A DNA stretch of 64,000 nt from an uncultured Pelagibacteraceae bacterium (GCA_902628305.1 CACOMK010000002.1:40260-104259), one strand, 5' to 3'; shown: positions 44,695 to 55,042, counted from the stretch's first letter. Program-made: numbers and translations. Notes: generated by a model not told the origin, from the letters alone.

Positions 44695-45164
44695 TGAGTA
44701 AAAAAACCATTTCTGGTTTAAAAATCATTTGTTTAAATAGAAAAGCTAATTTTAACTATTTTTTTGAAGATCTTTTTGAAGCTGGGATTGTTTTAAAGGG
44801 ATCTGAAATTAAATCAGTAAGAGATGGCAAGGTGAATATAGCTGAGTCCTATGCTGTTGAAAAGAGAGGAGAAATTGTCTTAATTAATTCACACATATCT
44901 CCATATAAGCAAGCTAGTTACTCTAATCATAATCCTACTGATGATAGGAAATTACTTCTTAATAAAAAAGAAATAAATAAATTAATAGGTAAAATGCAAA
45001 GAGATGGTTTCACATTAGTTCCAACTAAAATGTATTTTAAAAAAGGAAAGGCTAAAATAGAATTAGCTGTTGCAAAAGGAAAAAAACAATATGATAAGAG
45101 AGCCACAAAAAAAAGTAGAGATTGGAACCGTGAAAAGGCAAGATATATTAGAAAATCAAGCTAA
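44694..45164 (+). CDS. smpB: SsrA-binding protein
   Basis: [27 protein letters not shown]...[34 protein letters not shown]. Confidence 0.96.
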   Translation: MSKKTISGLKIICLNRKANFNYFFEDLFEAGIVLKGSEIKSVRDGKVNIAESYAVEKRGEIVLINSHISPYKQASYSNHNPTDDRKLLLNKKEINKLIGKMQRDGFTLVPTKMYFKKGKAKIELAVAKGKKQYDKRATKKSRDWNREKARYIRKSS

Positions 45165-45648
45165 AATTGTTTTTTTAGGAGTGGGTTCAAATTTAGGATT
45201 AAGAAAAAGAAACATAGAAAAAGCAAAATTTTTATTAGCAGAGTATAATCTATATTTTCTGTCAGTATCTAGTTATTATGAAACTCCCTCATGGCCTGAT
45301 CCAAAAAAACCTAAGTTCTTAAATATAATTTTAAAATTAAAATGCTATTACAGTCCACAAGAACTTTTAAAAATTTGTAAATCTATAGAAATTCAATTAG
45401 GTAGAAAAAAAGCAAAAAAAAATGCTCCTCGTACATGTGATTTAGATATAATCGATTTTAATAAATTGGTATTAAAAACAAATTCTAAGATTAATTTACC
45501 ACACAAAATGATGCACAAAAGAAACTTTGTATTATTTCCATTATTTGAAATTCAAAAGAATTGGATCCATCCTGATAAACAAATTGATGTTAAAACCTTG
45601 ATTTCTTTACTTCCTGATAGAGACATTAGATCTATTAAACAAATTTGA
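45130..45648 (+). CDS. folK: 2-amino-4-hydroxy-6-hydroxymethyldihydropteridine pyrophosphokinase
   Basis: [15 protein letters not shown]...SSYYETPSW...[10 protein letters not shown]...[21 protein letters not shown] at 45130 is a likely start. Confidence 0.88.
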   Translation: MKRQDILENQAKIVFLGVGSNLGLRKRNIEKAKFLLAEYNLYFLSVSSYYETPSWPDPKKPKFLNIILKLKCYYSPQELLKICKSIEIQLGRKKAKKNAPRTCDLDIIDFNKLVLKTNSKINLPHKMMHKRNFVLFPLFEIQKNWIHPDKQIDVKTLISLLPDRDIRSIKQI

Positions 45649-45669
45649 TTTAATGGTATAGTATTAGAT

Positions 45670-47415
45670 ATGCTTAATTCAAATGAACTAATAAATAAAG
45701 TTAAGGTTTACAATAAATTTTTAAATCCTGAAAGATTGGATAAAGCATACAATTTTGCTGTAAATGCACACAAAAGTCAAAAAAGAGCTTCAGGCGATCC
45801 TTATTCCGTACATCCAATTGAGGTTGCTAATATTTTAACTGAATTAAAATTAGATAGTGCCACTATCACAACAGGTTTATTGCATGACACTATCGAAGAT
45901 ACTTTTGCAACTTATGAGACAATTAAACAAGAATTTGGTGATGAGGTTGCAGACCTAGTTGATGGTGTGACAAAAATATCAGCATTTGAAAATTCAGCAG
46001 GAGCCAATTCTAAAGTTGAGAATTTTAGAAAATTAATTTTAGCTACTTCAAAAGATATTAGAGTTCTGTTGGTCAAAATTGCTGATCGATTACATAATAT
46101 GAGAACTATCAAGGCGATATCAAAAGAAGATAAAAGAAAAAGGATAGCTCAAGAAACTATGGAAATTTATGCCCCTTTAGCAGACAGGATGGGTATGCAT
46201 AGAATAAGAGATGAGCTTGAGGATTTATCTTTTGAAATTTTAAATAACGACGCAAGAAAATTAATAAAAAAAAGACTAGATGAAATAAAATTGGATAGAA
46301 AAGATTTATTTGAAGAGCAATCTTTTAAGTTAAGTGAAATTTTAAATGATAATAAAATTAATGCTGAAATACATGGAAGAGAAAAAACACCATTTTCAAT
46401 ATGGAGAAAAGTCCAAAAAAAAAGAGTTTCACTAGAACAAATTACAGACATCATTGGATTTAGAATAATTTTAAAAAATGTTGATGATTGTTATAAAACT
46501 CTTGGTATTTTTCATAAAAAATGGAATTGCATACCAGGTAAATTTAAAGATTATATATCCTCTCCAAAAATTAATGGATACAAATCTATTCATACTTCAG
46601 TAATTGGTTCAAATAAAAAACCGATAGAAATTCAAATCAGAACTCAAGAAATGCACGAATTTGCTGAAAGAGGTGTCGCATCTCATTGGCAGTACAAATC
46701 TTCTGAAAAATTTAACTCTTTGAGCTGGAAGGAATATGATTGGTTAAAAGATCTAGTTGAAATTATAGAAAAAAATGAAAATCCTGAGGACTCGTACGAG
46801 TATACAAAACTTCAAATGTTTCAAGAAAACGTTTTTTGTTTCACACCGAAAGGTTCAGTAATTAAATTACCTAAAGACGCAACAGCTATTGATTTTGCAT
46901 ATGCTGTTCATACTAAAATTGGTAACTCAGCAGTAGGCTGTGAAATAAATGGAAACAAAAGTGAATTACAATCTATTTTAAGAAATGGCGATCGAGTAAA
47001 TATTATTACATCAAAAAATAATTCACCCTCACTTCACTGGATACCAACAACCAAAACAGGTAAAGCTAGAGCAGCAATAAGAAGATATTGGCATGATAAA
47101 GGAGAGCAAAAAGAGGAAAAAACAAAAAAATACAATACTACGCTATGGATGTCATTACCTGATAAGCCTGGTCAATTAGGTGATATAAGCTCACTTATTG
47201 GAAGTCATAAATTAAATATATCAAGCTTAGAAATGGTTGGTAAAAATCCTAATTATATTAATTTTAAATTTAAATTAATTATTAGAAACTTGAAGAATTT
47301 TACTAATTTTATTGCAGAGCTAAAGCAAAAGAGTATAAAATTTAAGATAATCAGACACGAAGAAAAAAGAAATGCTTTCACACAAAAAATCCTTAAATAT
47401 TTTAAAAAAAACTAA
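45670..47415 (+). CDS. rsh: RelA/SpoT-homologue bifunctional (p)ppGpp synthetase/hydrolase, compact C-terminus
   Basis: HD domain (HPIEVANILTEL..TGLLHDTIEDT), synthetase (GREKTPFSIWRK, PGKFKDYISSPKINGYKSIHT), TGS (VFCFTPKGSVIKLPKDATAIDFAYAVHT), ACT-like (LPDKPGQLGDISSLIGSHKLNISS). Confidence 0.94.
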   Translation: MLNSNELINKVKVYNKFLNPERLDKAYNFAVNAHKSQKRASGDPYSVHPIEVANILTELKLDSATITTGLLHDTIEDTFATYETIKQEFGDEVADLVDGVTKISAFENSAGANSKVENFRKLILATSKDIRVLLVKIADRLHNMRTIKAISKEDKRKRIAQETMEIYAPLADRMGMHRIRDELEDLSFEILNNDARKLIKKRLDEIKLDRKDLFEEQSFKLSEILNDNKINAEIHGREKTPFSIWRKVQKKRVSLEQITDIIGFRIILKNVDDCYKTLGIFHKKWNCIPGKFKDYISSPKINGYKSIHTSVIGSNKKPIEIQIRTQEMHEFAERGVASHWQYKSSEKFNSLSWKEYDWLKDLVEIIEKNENPEDSYEYTKLQMFQENVFCFTPKGSVIKLPKDATAIDFAYAVHTKIGNSAVGCEINGNKSELQSILRNGDRVNIITSKNNSPSLHWIPTTKTGKARAAIRRYWHDKGEQKEEKTKKYNTTLWMSLPDKPGQLGDISSLIGSHKLNISSLEMVGKNPNYINFKFKLIIRNLKNFTNFIAELKQKSIKFKIIRHEEKRNAFTQKILKYFKKN

Positions 47416-47959
47416 TGCATTATTAGAAGGACACTTTGTTCTATCTTCAGGTCTACATTCTTCAAAATATATTCAGTGTGCAAAACTTTTAAGTTTTCCT
47501 GATCTAGCTGGCAAGATTTGTAAATCCTTAGCAAAAAAAATTAAAAAAAATTATAAAAAAATAGATTTAATATTAGCTCCGGCAATGGGAGGTGTAATTA
47601 TTGGATACGAAATAGGAAAATTACTCAAAAAAGAGACAATTTTTTGTGAAAGGGTAAATGGTAAATTTACTCTTAGAAGAGGATTCAACATTAAAAAAGG
47701 TGCAAGGGTATTAATTGTAGAAGATGTTATCACAACAGGAAAATCTAGTTTAGAGTGTGTGAAGTTGATTAAAAAATCAAAAGCAAAATTAATTGGATTT
47801 GCAACTATAATTGATCGATCAACTAAACAATCTTTAAAAATAAAAAAAGTAATAATATCTCATCTAAAAATAGAAGTTCCAACTTATAAAGAAAATAAAT
47901 TGCCACCAGAACTTAAGTCAATACAAATAACTACCCCAGGAAGCAGATTTATTAAGTGA
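47372..47959 (+). CDS. pyrE: Orotate phosphoribosyltransferase
   Basis: GHFVLSSGLHSSKYIQCAKLL...LAPAMGGVIIGYEIG...VLIVEDVITTGKSS; overlaps rsh by 44 bp. Confidence 0.95.
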   Translation: MLSHKKSLNILKKTNALLEGHFVLSSGLHSSKYIQCAKLLSFPDLAGKICKSLAKKIKKNYKKIDLILAPAMGGVIIGYEIGKLLKKETIFCERVNGKFTLRRGFNIKKGARVLIVEDVITTGKSSLECVKLIKKSKAKLIGFATIIDRSTKQSLKIKKVIISHLKIEVPTYKENKLPPELKSIQITTPGSRFIK

Positions 47960-48678
47960 AAAGGTTAGGTGTAAATATTGATCATATCGCAACTTTACGA
48001 AATGCACGTGGAGAGAAACACCCTAATCCAATAGATGCTGCTAAAAAAGTTATTAGTTATGGAGCTGACTCTGTTACAATTCATTTAAGAGAAGATAGAA
48101 GACATATAAAAGATATTGATGCAAAAAAAATATGTGCTTTAAAGAATGTGCTTGTAAACCTTGAAATTTCTATGAATAAAGAAATTGTTAATAAAGCACT
48201 CAAGATAAAACCAAATTTTATATGCTTAGTTCCGGAAAATAGAAAAGAGGTTACTACAGAGGGAGGTTTAAATGTAAAAAACAACCTTAATAAATTAGAG
48301 AAAATAATTAAAAAATTTAAAAAAGCAAAGATAAGAACAAGTTTATTCATTAACCCTTCACTAATTGACATTAGACTTGCTAAAAAATTAAATACAGATT
48401 GTATTGAAATACATACTGGAAAATTAGCAAACTTAGTTAAATCAAAAAAAAATTATTCTAATGAATTAAACCGAATTAAAAAAAGTGTAAAATTTGCATC
48501 AAGTTTAAATATAGAAGTTCATGCTGGTCACGGTTTAGACTACGCAACTACCAAAATATTAACAAAAATAATAGACCTAGAGGAGTATAATATTGGACAT
48601 TTTATAATTGGGGAATCAATATTTTATGGACTTTCAAAAGTAATTAAAAACTTTAAAAAAATTATACAAAATAAATGA
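47956..48678 (+). CDS. pdxJ: Pyridoxine 5'-phosphate synthase (GTG start)
   Basis: RLGVNIDHIATLRNARGEKHPNPIDAA...VTIHLREDRRHI...EVHAGHGLDY. Confidence 0.96.
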   Translation: MKRLGVNIDHIATLRNARGEKHPNPIDAAKKVISYGADSVTIHLREDRRHIKDIDAKKICALKNVLVNLEISMNKEIVNKALKIKPNFICLVPENRKEVTTEGGLNVKNNLNKLEKIIKKFKKAKIRTSLFINPSLIDIRLAKKLNTDCIEIHTGKLANLVKSKKNYSNELNRIKKSVKFASSLNIEVHAGHGLDYATTKILTKIIDLEEYNIGHFIIGESIFYGLSKVIKNFKKIIQNK

Positions 48679-49061
48679 AAATTCTTGGAATTGGTGTTGA
48701 TATTATTGAAAATAAAAGAATTCAAAAATCAATTAAAAATCCTTCATTTAAAAAAAAAATTTACTCATTTAAAGAATTGAAACAATCTAGTGCTGTGAAT
48801 AATAAAGTAGCTTATTTTTCGAAGAGATTTGCTGCAAAAGAAGCATTTTCTAAAGCTCTTGGCACAGGTTTTCGTATGAATTTAAATTTTAAAGATATAG
48901 AGGTTGTTAATGACAAAATGGGAAAGCCTTATTATGTTAAAAATAAAAAGATTACAAAGATCATTCAAAAGAATTTTAAAATTAAAAATTTTAAATGTTT
49001 TTTATCTATTTCTGATGAAAAAAATTACTCAACTGCTTTTGCAATTATTCAAACATCATGA
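48675..49061 (+). CDS. acpS: Holo-[acyl-carrier-protein] synthase
   Basis: ILGIGVDIIENKRIQ...YFSKRFAAKEAFSKALGTG. Confidence 0.94.
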   Translation: MKILGIGVDIIENKRIQKSIKNPSFKKKIYSFKELKQSSAVNNKVAYFSKRFAAKEAFSKALGTGFRMNLNFKDIEVVNDKMGKPYYVKNKKITKIIQKNFKIKNFKCFLSISDEKNYSTAFAIIQTS

Positions 49062-49795
49062 AATTAGATAAAAATTTTTTTTCAGAGAATATTAAAACTT
49101 TAGTTTATGCACTAATTATTGCTGTCTTAATTAGATCACTATTAGTACAACCTTTTTATATTCCATCATCATCCATGGAACCTACTTTATTCGTAGGTGA
49201 TAGGTTATTTGTAACAAAATATACTTATGGATATAGTAAACACTCATTTCCTTTTAGCCCTCCAATATTAAGCAAAAGAATTATGTTTAGTAGTCCAAAA
49301 AGGGGTGATGTTATTGTGTTTAAAACACCTGCAGATAATAGAACAGACTACATTAAAAGATTAATTGGTTTACCTGGTGATAAAATACAGTTTATAGATT
49401 CTAATTTATATTTAAATAATTCTGAAATTCTTAAATCTAAAATTAATAACAAAAATACTATTTTCTGTGGTGATAAAAGTATTAATGTTTATAGATTTGA
49501 GGAAAAACTTCCAAATGGTAGAAAATTTCATACAGTTTATTTAAAAGATTATACTTATCAAAATTCAGATGTTTTTACTGTGCCAAAAGATCATTATTTC
49601 TTTTTAGGTGACAATAGAGATTGCTCTAAAGATAGCAGGTACTTAACAAGTGTTGGATATGTACATAAAGACAATTTAGTAGGAAAAGCTCAATTTATAT
49701 TTTTCTCTTCTGATAAAAAAGTAGGAAGTTTTATAGAATTTTGGAAATGGCATAAGTCAATAAGGTTTAATAGAACATTTAATAAAATTAATTAA
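49058..49795 (+). CDS. lepB: Signal peptidase I
   Basis: QPFYIPSSSMEPTLFVGDRLFVTKYTYG, GDVIVFK, DYIKRLIGLPGDKI, FLGDNRDCSKDSR. Confidence 0.96.
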   Translation: MKLDKNFFSENIKTLVYALIIAVLIRSLLVQPFYIPSSSMEPTLFVGDRLFVTKYTYGYSKHSFPFSPPILSKRIMFSSPKRGDVIVFKTPADNRTDYIKRLIGLPGDKIQFIDSNLYLNNSEILKSKINNKNTIFCGDKSINVYRFEEKLPNGRKFHTVYLKDYTYQNSDVFTVPKDHYFFLGDNRDCSKDSRYLTSVGYVHKDNLVGKAQFIFFSSDKKVGSFIEFWKWHKSIRFNRTFNKIN

Positions 49796-50475
49796 TGAAA
49801 ATTAACTATCAGAGTTTAGAAAAAAGAATTGAATTAAAATTTAAAAATAAAGATCTACTGATCCAAGCCCTTACACATAAAAGCTATAATCCAAGTGAGA
49901 ATAATGAAAAGATAGAATTTTTAGGTGATAGAGTTCTCGGTTTGGTAATAGCAAAAAAACTTTTAGAAATTTATCCAGAAGAAAAAGAAGGTATTCTTGA
50001 TAAAAAATTTGCATCGTTAGTGAATAAAAAAACATGTTTGGATATAGCAAAAAAAATCAATTTAGCTTGTTATATTAAAACATTTAATCCTAACAATAAA
50101 AAAATAAAAATTGAGGACAAAATTATATCTGATAGCTGTGAAGCATTAATTGGTGCAATATATCTTGATAAAGGTTTTGCTATTGTTGAAAAAACAATTT
50201 TAAAATTATGGCAAGATAATATTGAAAAAAGTGTTGTAACTGAAGTAGATGCAAAAACAAAGTTACAAGAATTGACTTTAAAAAATTTTAAAAAACTACC
50301 CACCTATAAATTGATTTCAAATACTGGTCCAAGACATAAACCCATATTCAAAGTTGGAGTAAAATTACCAAATACAAAATATTTTATAGCTTCTGGTAAA
50401 TCAAAGAAGGAAGCAGAACAAAATGCAGCGATTGAATGTTTAAAAAATACAAAAAAAAATGAATTGGTCAGATAA
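49795..50475 (+). CDS. rnc: Ribonuclease III
   Basis: ALTHKSYN...NEKIEFLGDRVLGLVIA...DSCEALIGAIYLDKG; dsRBD at C-terminus. Confidence 0.96.
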   Translation: MKINYQSLEKRIELKFKNKDLLIQALTHKSYNPSENNEKIEFLGDRVLGLVIAKKLLEIYPEEKEGILDKKFASLVNKKTCLDIAKKINLACYIKTFNPNNKKIKIEDKIISDSCEALIGAIYLDKGFAIVEKTILKLWQDNIEKSVVTEVDAKTKLQELTLKNFKKLPTYKLISNTGPRHKPIFKVGVKLPNTKYFIASGKSKKEAEQNAAIECLKNTKKNELVR

Positions 50476-51139
50476 GGGATTTTTAATAAGTAAAATAAGA
50501 TATAGTGAAAATTCATTAATTGCTGAAATATTTACTAAAGAGAAAGGAAAAATATCTGGAATTATATTTGGTGGTACTTCAAAAAAAATAAAAAATTATC
50601 TTCAGGTTGGCAATAAACTTCATGTTAACTATAATTCTAAAAATGAAAATAGAATAGGTTACTTTAAAATTGAAATTTTAAATGCTTACGCACCTCTATA
50701 TTTTGATCATAAACAAAAGTTATCTTGCATTACATCTGCTATGAATTTAATTAAAATATTAACAGCTGAGTCCCAATCTAATGATAAAATTTATTTTATA
50801 ATTCAAAATCTATTTTTAATATTAAAAGAAAAAGACTGGTTAAAAAAATATATATTTTGGGAATTGGAGTTACTGAAAATATTAGGATATGACTTAGCGC
50901 TTGAGAATTTTGTAGAAAAAGATTTAGAAGGAAATAAAACTGTATATTATGCAAACTCTTTGAATGAAAAAAAATATGTACCTAATTTTTTGATAGAAAA
51001 AGACATAGAGGTTAATGATCTAGGCACTTTATTAAATGGTTTGAAATTAGTAGGTGATTATTTAGATAAAACTATATTAAGACCTAATAATATAAATTAT
51101 CCAAATAGCAGATTACTATTTTTAAATACGTTAAAATGA
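50459..51139 (+). CDS. recO: DNA repair protein RecO
   Basis: DKGFLISKIRYSENSLIAEIFTKEKGKISGIIFGG...FWELELLKILGYDLAL; follows rnc. Confidence 0.88.
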   Translation: MNWSDKGFLISKIRYSENSLIAEIFTKEKGKISGIIFGGTSKKIKNYLQVGNKLHVNYNSKNENRIGYFKIEILNAYAPLYFDHKQKLSCITSAMNLIKILTAESQSNDKIYFIIQNLFLILKEKDWLKKYIFWELELLKILGYDLALENFVEKDLEGNKTVYYANSLNEKKYVPNFLIEKDIEVNDLGTLLNGLKLVGDYLDKTILRPNNINYPNSRLLFLNTLK

Positions 51140-51141
51140 GA

Positions 51142-52131
51142 CTATCTTATTATTTTATCAATTCTATCTGCGTAATAACTTACTATAGCATTGGCACCAG
51201 CTCTCTTAAAAGCAACTAAGCTTTCATATATAGCATCTTTATTAATTAATTTTTTCGCTATAGCTGTTTCAATTAAGCTGTATTCGCCTGATACTTGATA
51301 GGCAAATACAGGTAATTTAAATTTTTCTTTTATTGATTTTATTATATCTAAGTAGGGCATACCTGGTTTAACCATAACCATATCTGCACCTTCTTTAATA
51401 TCTAAAGCAACTTCTCTTAAAGCTTCGTCAGAATTTCTATAATCCATCTGATAAGTTTTTTTGTCTCCTTTTAACGAACCTTTAGAACCTACTGCATCTC
51501 TAAAAGGTCCATAAAAGCTTGAAGCATATTTTGCAGCGTACGATAATATTTGAACGTTTTGGAAATTATTTTTATCTAAAGCTTTTCTTATTTTTCCTAT
51601 TCTGCCATCCATCATATCTGATGGGGCAATTAGATCACATCCCATTTCTGCCTGAAGTAATGATTGATTAATCAGTACCTCTACAGTCTCGTCGTTTAGA
51701 ATAGTGTTAGATTTAATTAAACCGTCATGACCATGTGATGTGTAGGGATCTAATGCTACGTCACACATTATACCTATTTGATTTTTGTATCTTTTTTTAA
51801 TTTCTTTAATTGCTCTACAAACTAGATTTTTTTCATTAAGTGATTCTGTTCCCAATTCATCTTTATGTGCATTTTGGGTTTTTGGAAAAAGTGCAACCAT
51901 TGGTATCTTTTTTTTTATGGCTCTATCCACTATTTGACTCAATCGATTAATAGTATATCTGTATACGCCCGGCATCGATGAAATCTCTTGCCGTTTATTT
52001 GATCCTTCAATTAAAAAAATAGGTAATATAAAGTCATTTGGACTTAAGGTATTTTCTTGAATCAGTCTTCTTGACCAAGATTCTTTTCTATTTCTTCTAA
52101 GTCTAAGACTCGGATATTTACCAATAATCAT
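51142..52131 (-). CDS. hemB: Delta-aminolevulinic acid dehydratase
   Basis: RRNRKESWSRRLIQENTLSPNDFILPIF, DVALDPYTSHGHDGL, DGADMVMVKPGMPYLDII-type motif; Cys-rich zinc site absent. Confidence 0.96.
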   Translation of the reverse strand: MIIGKYPSLRLRRNRKESWSRRLIQENTLSPNDFILPIFLIEGSNKRQEISSMPGVYRYTINRLSQIVDRAIKKKIPMVALFPKTQNAHKDELGTESLNEKNLVCRAIKEIKKRYKNQIGIMCDVALDPYTSHGHDGLIKSNTILNDETVEVLINQSLLQAEMGCDLIAPSDMMDGRIGKIRKALDKNNFQNVQILSYAAKYASSFYGPFRDAVGSKGSLKGDKKTYQMDYRNSDEALREVALDIKEGADMVMVKPGMPYLDIIKSIKEKFKLPVFAYQVSGEYSLIETAIAKKLINKDAIYESLVAFKRAGANAIVSYYADRIDKIIR

Positions 52132-52204
52132 GTTTTAATTTACTTTTAAATTGCGACAAATGTAATATACACATATACAAAAAAAAGGGTAGAAAGCAAT
52201 CAAG

Positions 52205-52843
52205 ATGACAATGGAAAATTCAAAAGTAATAGATTTAAATATAAAAAAAGAAGATAGAGTTTTAGACTTCAGTGATTTTCAAAAGCAAGAAATCAAGTTT
52301 GATATAGAAAAATTACAAGAGGCTTATCACCAAATAGTTAAAATTAGAAAGTTTGAAGATGCTGGTGTAACTCACTTTGGTGCGATATCATTAACCCAAA
52401 TACCTGGTGATCCAGATTCAATTAAAGGTAATAAGGCTAGAGGTGTATATTGGACAAAACCTGACAAATCAGGAAAAGAGGTTGTTCGGGACGAGTCTCT
52501 TGATGAGGCACAATATTCAGAATTTATAAAAGATTATGAAAACACTTATTTCAAAGAAGTCTACGATGCTCTATCATCTAGATATAAACTTGGAAGAATT
52601 AGAATTCTTTTAAAAGAACCAAGATCAACTTTAAGTTGGCATAGAGATCCCGAACCAAGATTACATATACCTATAATTACTAACCCTGGCTGTATCATGG
52701 TTATTGACAATGTTGCAAAGCACATGCCTGCTGATGGTTCTGTTTGGGTCACGAATAATACGAAGTATCACAATGCATTTAATGGAGGTGAAGAGAACAG
52801 AATTCATTTAGTTGCGTGTGTTTTAGATTACAAATTTAATTAA
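52205..52843 (+). CDS. Aspartyl/asparaginyl beta-hydroxylase-like 2OG-Fe(II) dioxygenase, substrate unknown
   Basis: LSWHRDPEPRLHIPIITN (HxD and RxH) ... YHNAFNGGEENRIHLVACVL (distal H and R). Confidence 0.75.
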   Translation: MTMENSKVIDLNIKKEDRVLDFSDFQKQEIKFDIEKLQEAYHQIVKIRKFEDAGVTHFGAISLTQIPGDPDSIKGNKARGVYWTKPDKSGKEVVRDESLDEAQYSEFIKDYENTYFKEVYDALSSRYKLGRIRILLKEPRSTLSWHRDPEPRLHIPIITNPGCIMVIDNVAKHMPADGSVWVTNNTKYHNAFNGGEENRIHLVACVLDYKFN

Positions 52844-52844
52844 T

Positions 52845-53270
52845 TTGAAAAAAATTTTTATTTCATCAGATCACGCTGGATACAAATTAAAAGAGATAAT
52901 TAAAATTTATCTAATAAAAAAAAAAATGAGATTTGAAGATCTTGGACCAAAAAATGATAGTAGCGTTGATTATCCAGACTATGCTCATAAAGTAGCTAGA
53001 AAAGTTAAACTTAATAAAAGTAATGTTGGTATCTTAGTGTGTGGTTCTGGTACAGGTATGAATATTGCGGCAAATAAGCATAAAAATGTACGTGCTGCCC
53101 AATGTTTTAATCTAAAATCAACAAAATTATCCAGATTGCATAATGATGCAAACATCATTACATTAGGCTCAAGATTGATATCGAAAAAAAATGCTTTAAA
53201 GTATATAAGTGTTTTTTTAAATACTAAATTTGATGGTGGAAGACACTTAAAGAGGGTAAAAAAGATATAA
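52845..53270 (+). CDS. rpiB: Ribose-5-phosphate isomerase B (TTG start)
   Basis: [17 protein letters not shown]...[10 protein letters not shown]...[26 protein letters not shown]. Confidence 0.93.
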   Translation: MKKIFISSDHAGYKLKEIIKIYLIKKKMRFEDLGPKNDSSVDYPDYAHKVARKVKLNKSNVGILVCGSGTGMNIAANKHKNVRAAQCFNLKSTKLSRLHNDANIITLGSRLISKKNALKYISVFLNTKFDGGRHLKRVKKI

Positions 53271-53272
53271 TT

Positions 53273-54580
53273 ATGTCGAGTGAAAAAAATTATTTAAACG
53301 ATAGTTATAAAAGTTTCTTTGAAGATAGTTTGTCAGTAAAAGATCCAGAGCTTTTTAAAGCTATTAAAGATGAATTAATAAGACAACAACAGCATATAGA
53401 GCTAATCGCTTCTGAAAATATAGTTTCTCAAGCAGTATTAGAAGCACAAGGTTCAGTTTTAACAAATAAATATGCAGAAGGTTATCCTGGCAAAAGATAT
53501 TACAATGGTTGTGAGCATGTTGATGTTGCAGAAAATCTTGCAATTGAAAGATTAAAAAAATTATTTAATTGTAAATTTGCAAACGCACAACCACATTCAG
53601 GTGCTCAAGCGAATGGTGCAGTGTTTTTAGCTTTGTTAAGCCCAGGAGATACATTCATGGGTATGAGTTTAAATTCGGGTGGTCATATTACTCATGGATT
53701 AAAAATTTCAATGTCAGGTAAATGGTTTAATGCAATAGGGTATGATGTTGATAAAGAGTCAGAATTAATTGACTATGATAATGTTGAAAAACTTGCTTTA
53801 GAGCATAAACCTAAACTAATAATAGCTGGTGGAAGCGCTTATTCTAGAGTAATTGATTTTAAGAGATTTAGAGACATAGCAGATAAAGTTGGTGCATATT
53901 TAATGGTTGATATGGCACACTTCTCTGGTTTGGTTGCTGGTAAAGGTTATCCAAATCCTTGTGATTATGCACATGTTGTTACATCAACGACACATAAAGT
54001 ATTTAGAAGCGCTAGAGGTGGTATAATTTTAACTAATCACGAGGATCTTGCTAAAAAATTTAATACAGCAGTTTTTCCTGGTTATCAGGGTGGGCCTTTG
54101 ATGCATATTATTGCAGCTAAGGCTGCTGGATTTTTGGAGGCCTTACAACCAGAATTTCAAAATTATATTAAGTCTGTTTTAGCAAACGCTAAGATGCTCG
54201 CAGAAACTTTAAAAAACAATGGATTTAAAATTTATTCGGATGGAACAGATACTCACTTGATGCTGGTAGATTTAAGACCTTACAATGTAAAAGGTAATCT
54301 TGCAGCTGAAAGTTTATCTAGAGCAAATATTACGTGTAATAAAAATGGTATTCCATTTGATACAGAAAAACCCATGATTACCTCAGGTATTAGACTAGGT
54401 ACTCAAGCAGCTACTACACGAGGTTTTGGATTGAATGAGTTTAAAACTGTCGGAGAATTAATTACAAAAACACTAAAAGGATTGTCCGAAAATCCTTCTG
54501 ATAATAGCAAAATAGAACAAGAAGTAAAAAATGAAGTTATTTCTTTAACTTCATCATTTCCGATATATAAGAACCTTTAG
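53273..54580 (+). CDS. glyA: Serine hydroxymethyltransferase
   Basis: [60 protein letters not shown]. Confidence 0.99.
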   Translation: MSSEKNYLNDSYKSFFEDSLSVKDPELFKAIKDELIRQQQHIELIASENIVSQAVLEAQGSVLTNKYAEGYPGKRYYNGCEHVDVAENLAIERLKKLFNCKFANAQPHSGAQANGAVFLALLSPGDTFMGMSLNSGGHITHGLKISMSGKWFNAIGYDVDKESELIDYDNVEKLALEHKPKLIIAGGSAYSRVIDFKRFRDIADKVGAYLMVDMAHFSGLVAGKGYPNPCDYAHVVTSTTHKVFRSARGGIILTNHEDLAKKFNTAVFPGYQGGPLMHIIAAKAAGFLEALQPEFQNYIKSVLANAKMLAETLKNNGFKIYSDGTDTHLMLVDLRPYNVKGNLAAESLSRANITCNKNGIPFDTEKPMITSGIRLGTQAATTRGFGLNEFKTVGELITKTLKGLSENPSDNSKIEQEVKNEVISLTSSFPIYKNL

Positions 54581-54583
54581 TAA

Positions 54584-55042
54584 ATGATTTGCTCAATATG
54601 TAAAAAAGGGGAGACCTCAGTGGTCGACTCTAGACCAACAGAAGATGGAACAGCTATAAGAAGACGAAGACTTTGTGTTTGTGGAGCTCGTTTTACAACT
54701 TTTGAAAGAGTTCAATTTAGAGAATTAATGGTTGTAAAAAAAAATGGGAGAAAATCTACATTTGATAGAGATAAACTATCCAAATCTATTTACATTGCTC
54801 TTAAGAAAAGACCTATAGACACTGAAACAATAGAAAAATTTATAAGTCAGATTTCAAGATCATTAGAAGAGCTTGGTCAAAGTGAGATATCTACCAATAC
54901 AATTGGTACTATGGTTATGGAAGGTTTAAAAGATTTAGATCCAGTTGGATATGTAAGATTTGCATCTGTATATAGAAACTTTAGAGAAGAAAAAGATTTT
55001 GTACAATTCGTGGACAAGCTAGATGTCTACAAAAAAAGATAA
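54584..55042 (+). CDS. nrdR: Transcriptional repressor NrdR
   Basis: [45 protein letters not shown]-cone region. Confidence 0.97.
   Translation: MICSICKKGETSVVDSRPTEDGTAIRRRRLCVCGARFTTFERVQFRELMVVKKNGRKSTFDRDKLSKSIYIALKKRPIDTETIEKFISQISRSLEELGQSEISTNTIGTMVMEGLKDLDPVGYVRFASVYRNFREEKDFVQFVDKLDVYKKR

Noticed and set aside
53200-53272. Possible glycine riboswitch before glyA
   Set aside because: rpiB ends at 53270 and glyA starts at 53273, so there is no leader space for an aptamer.
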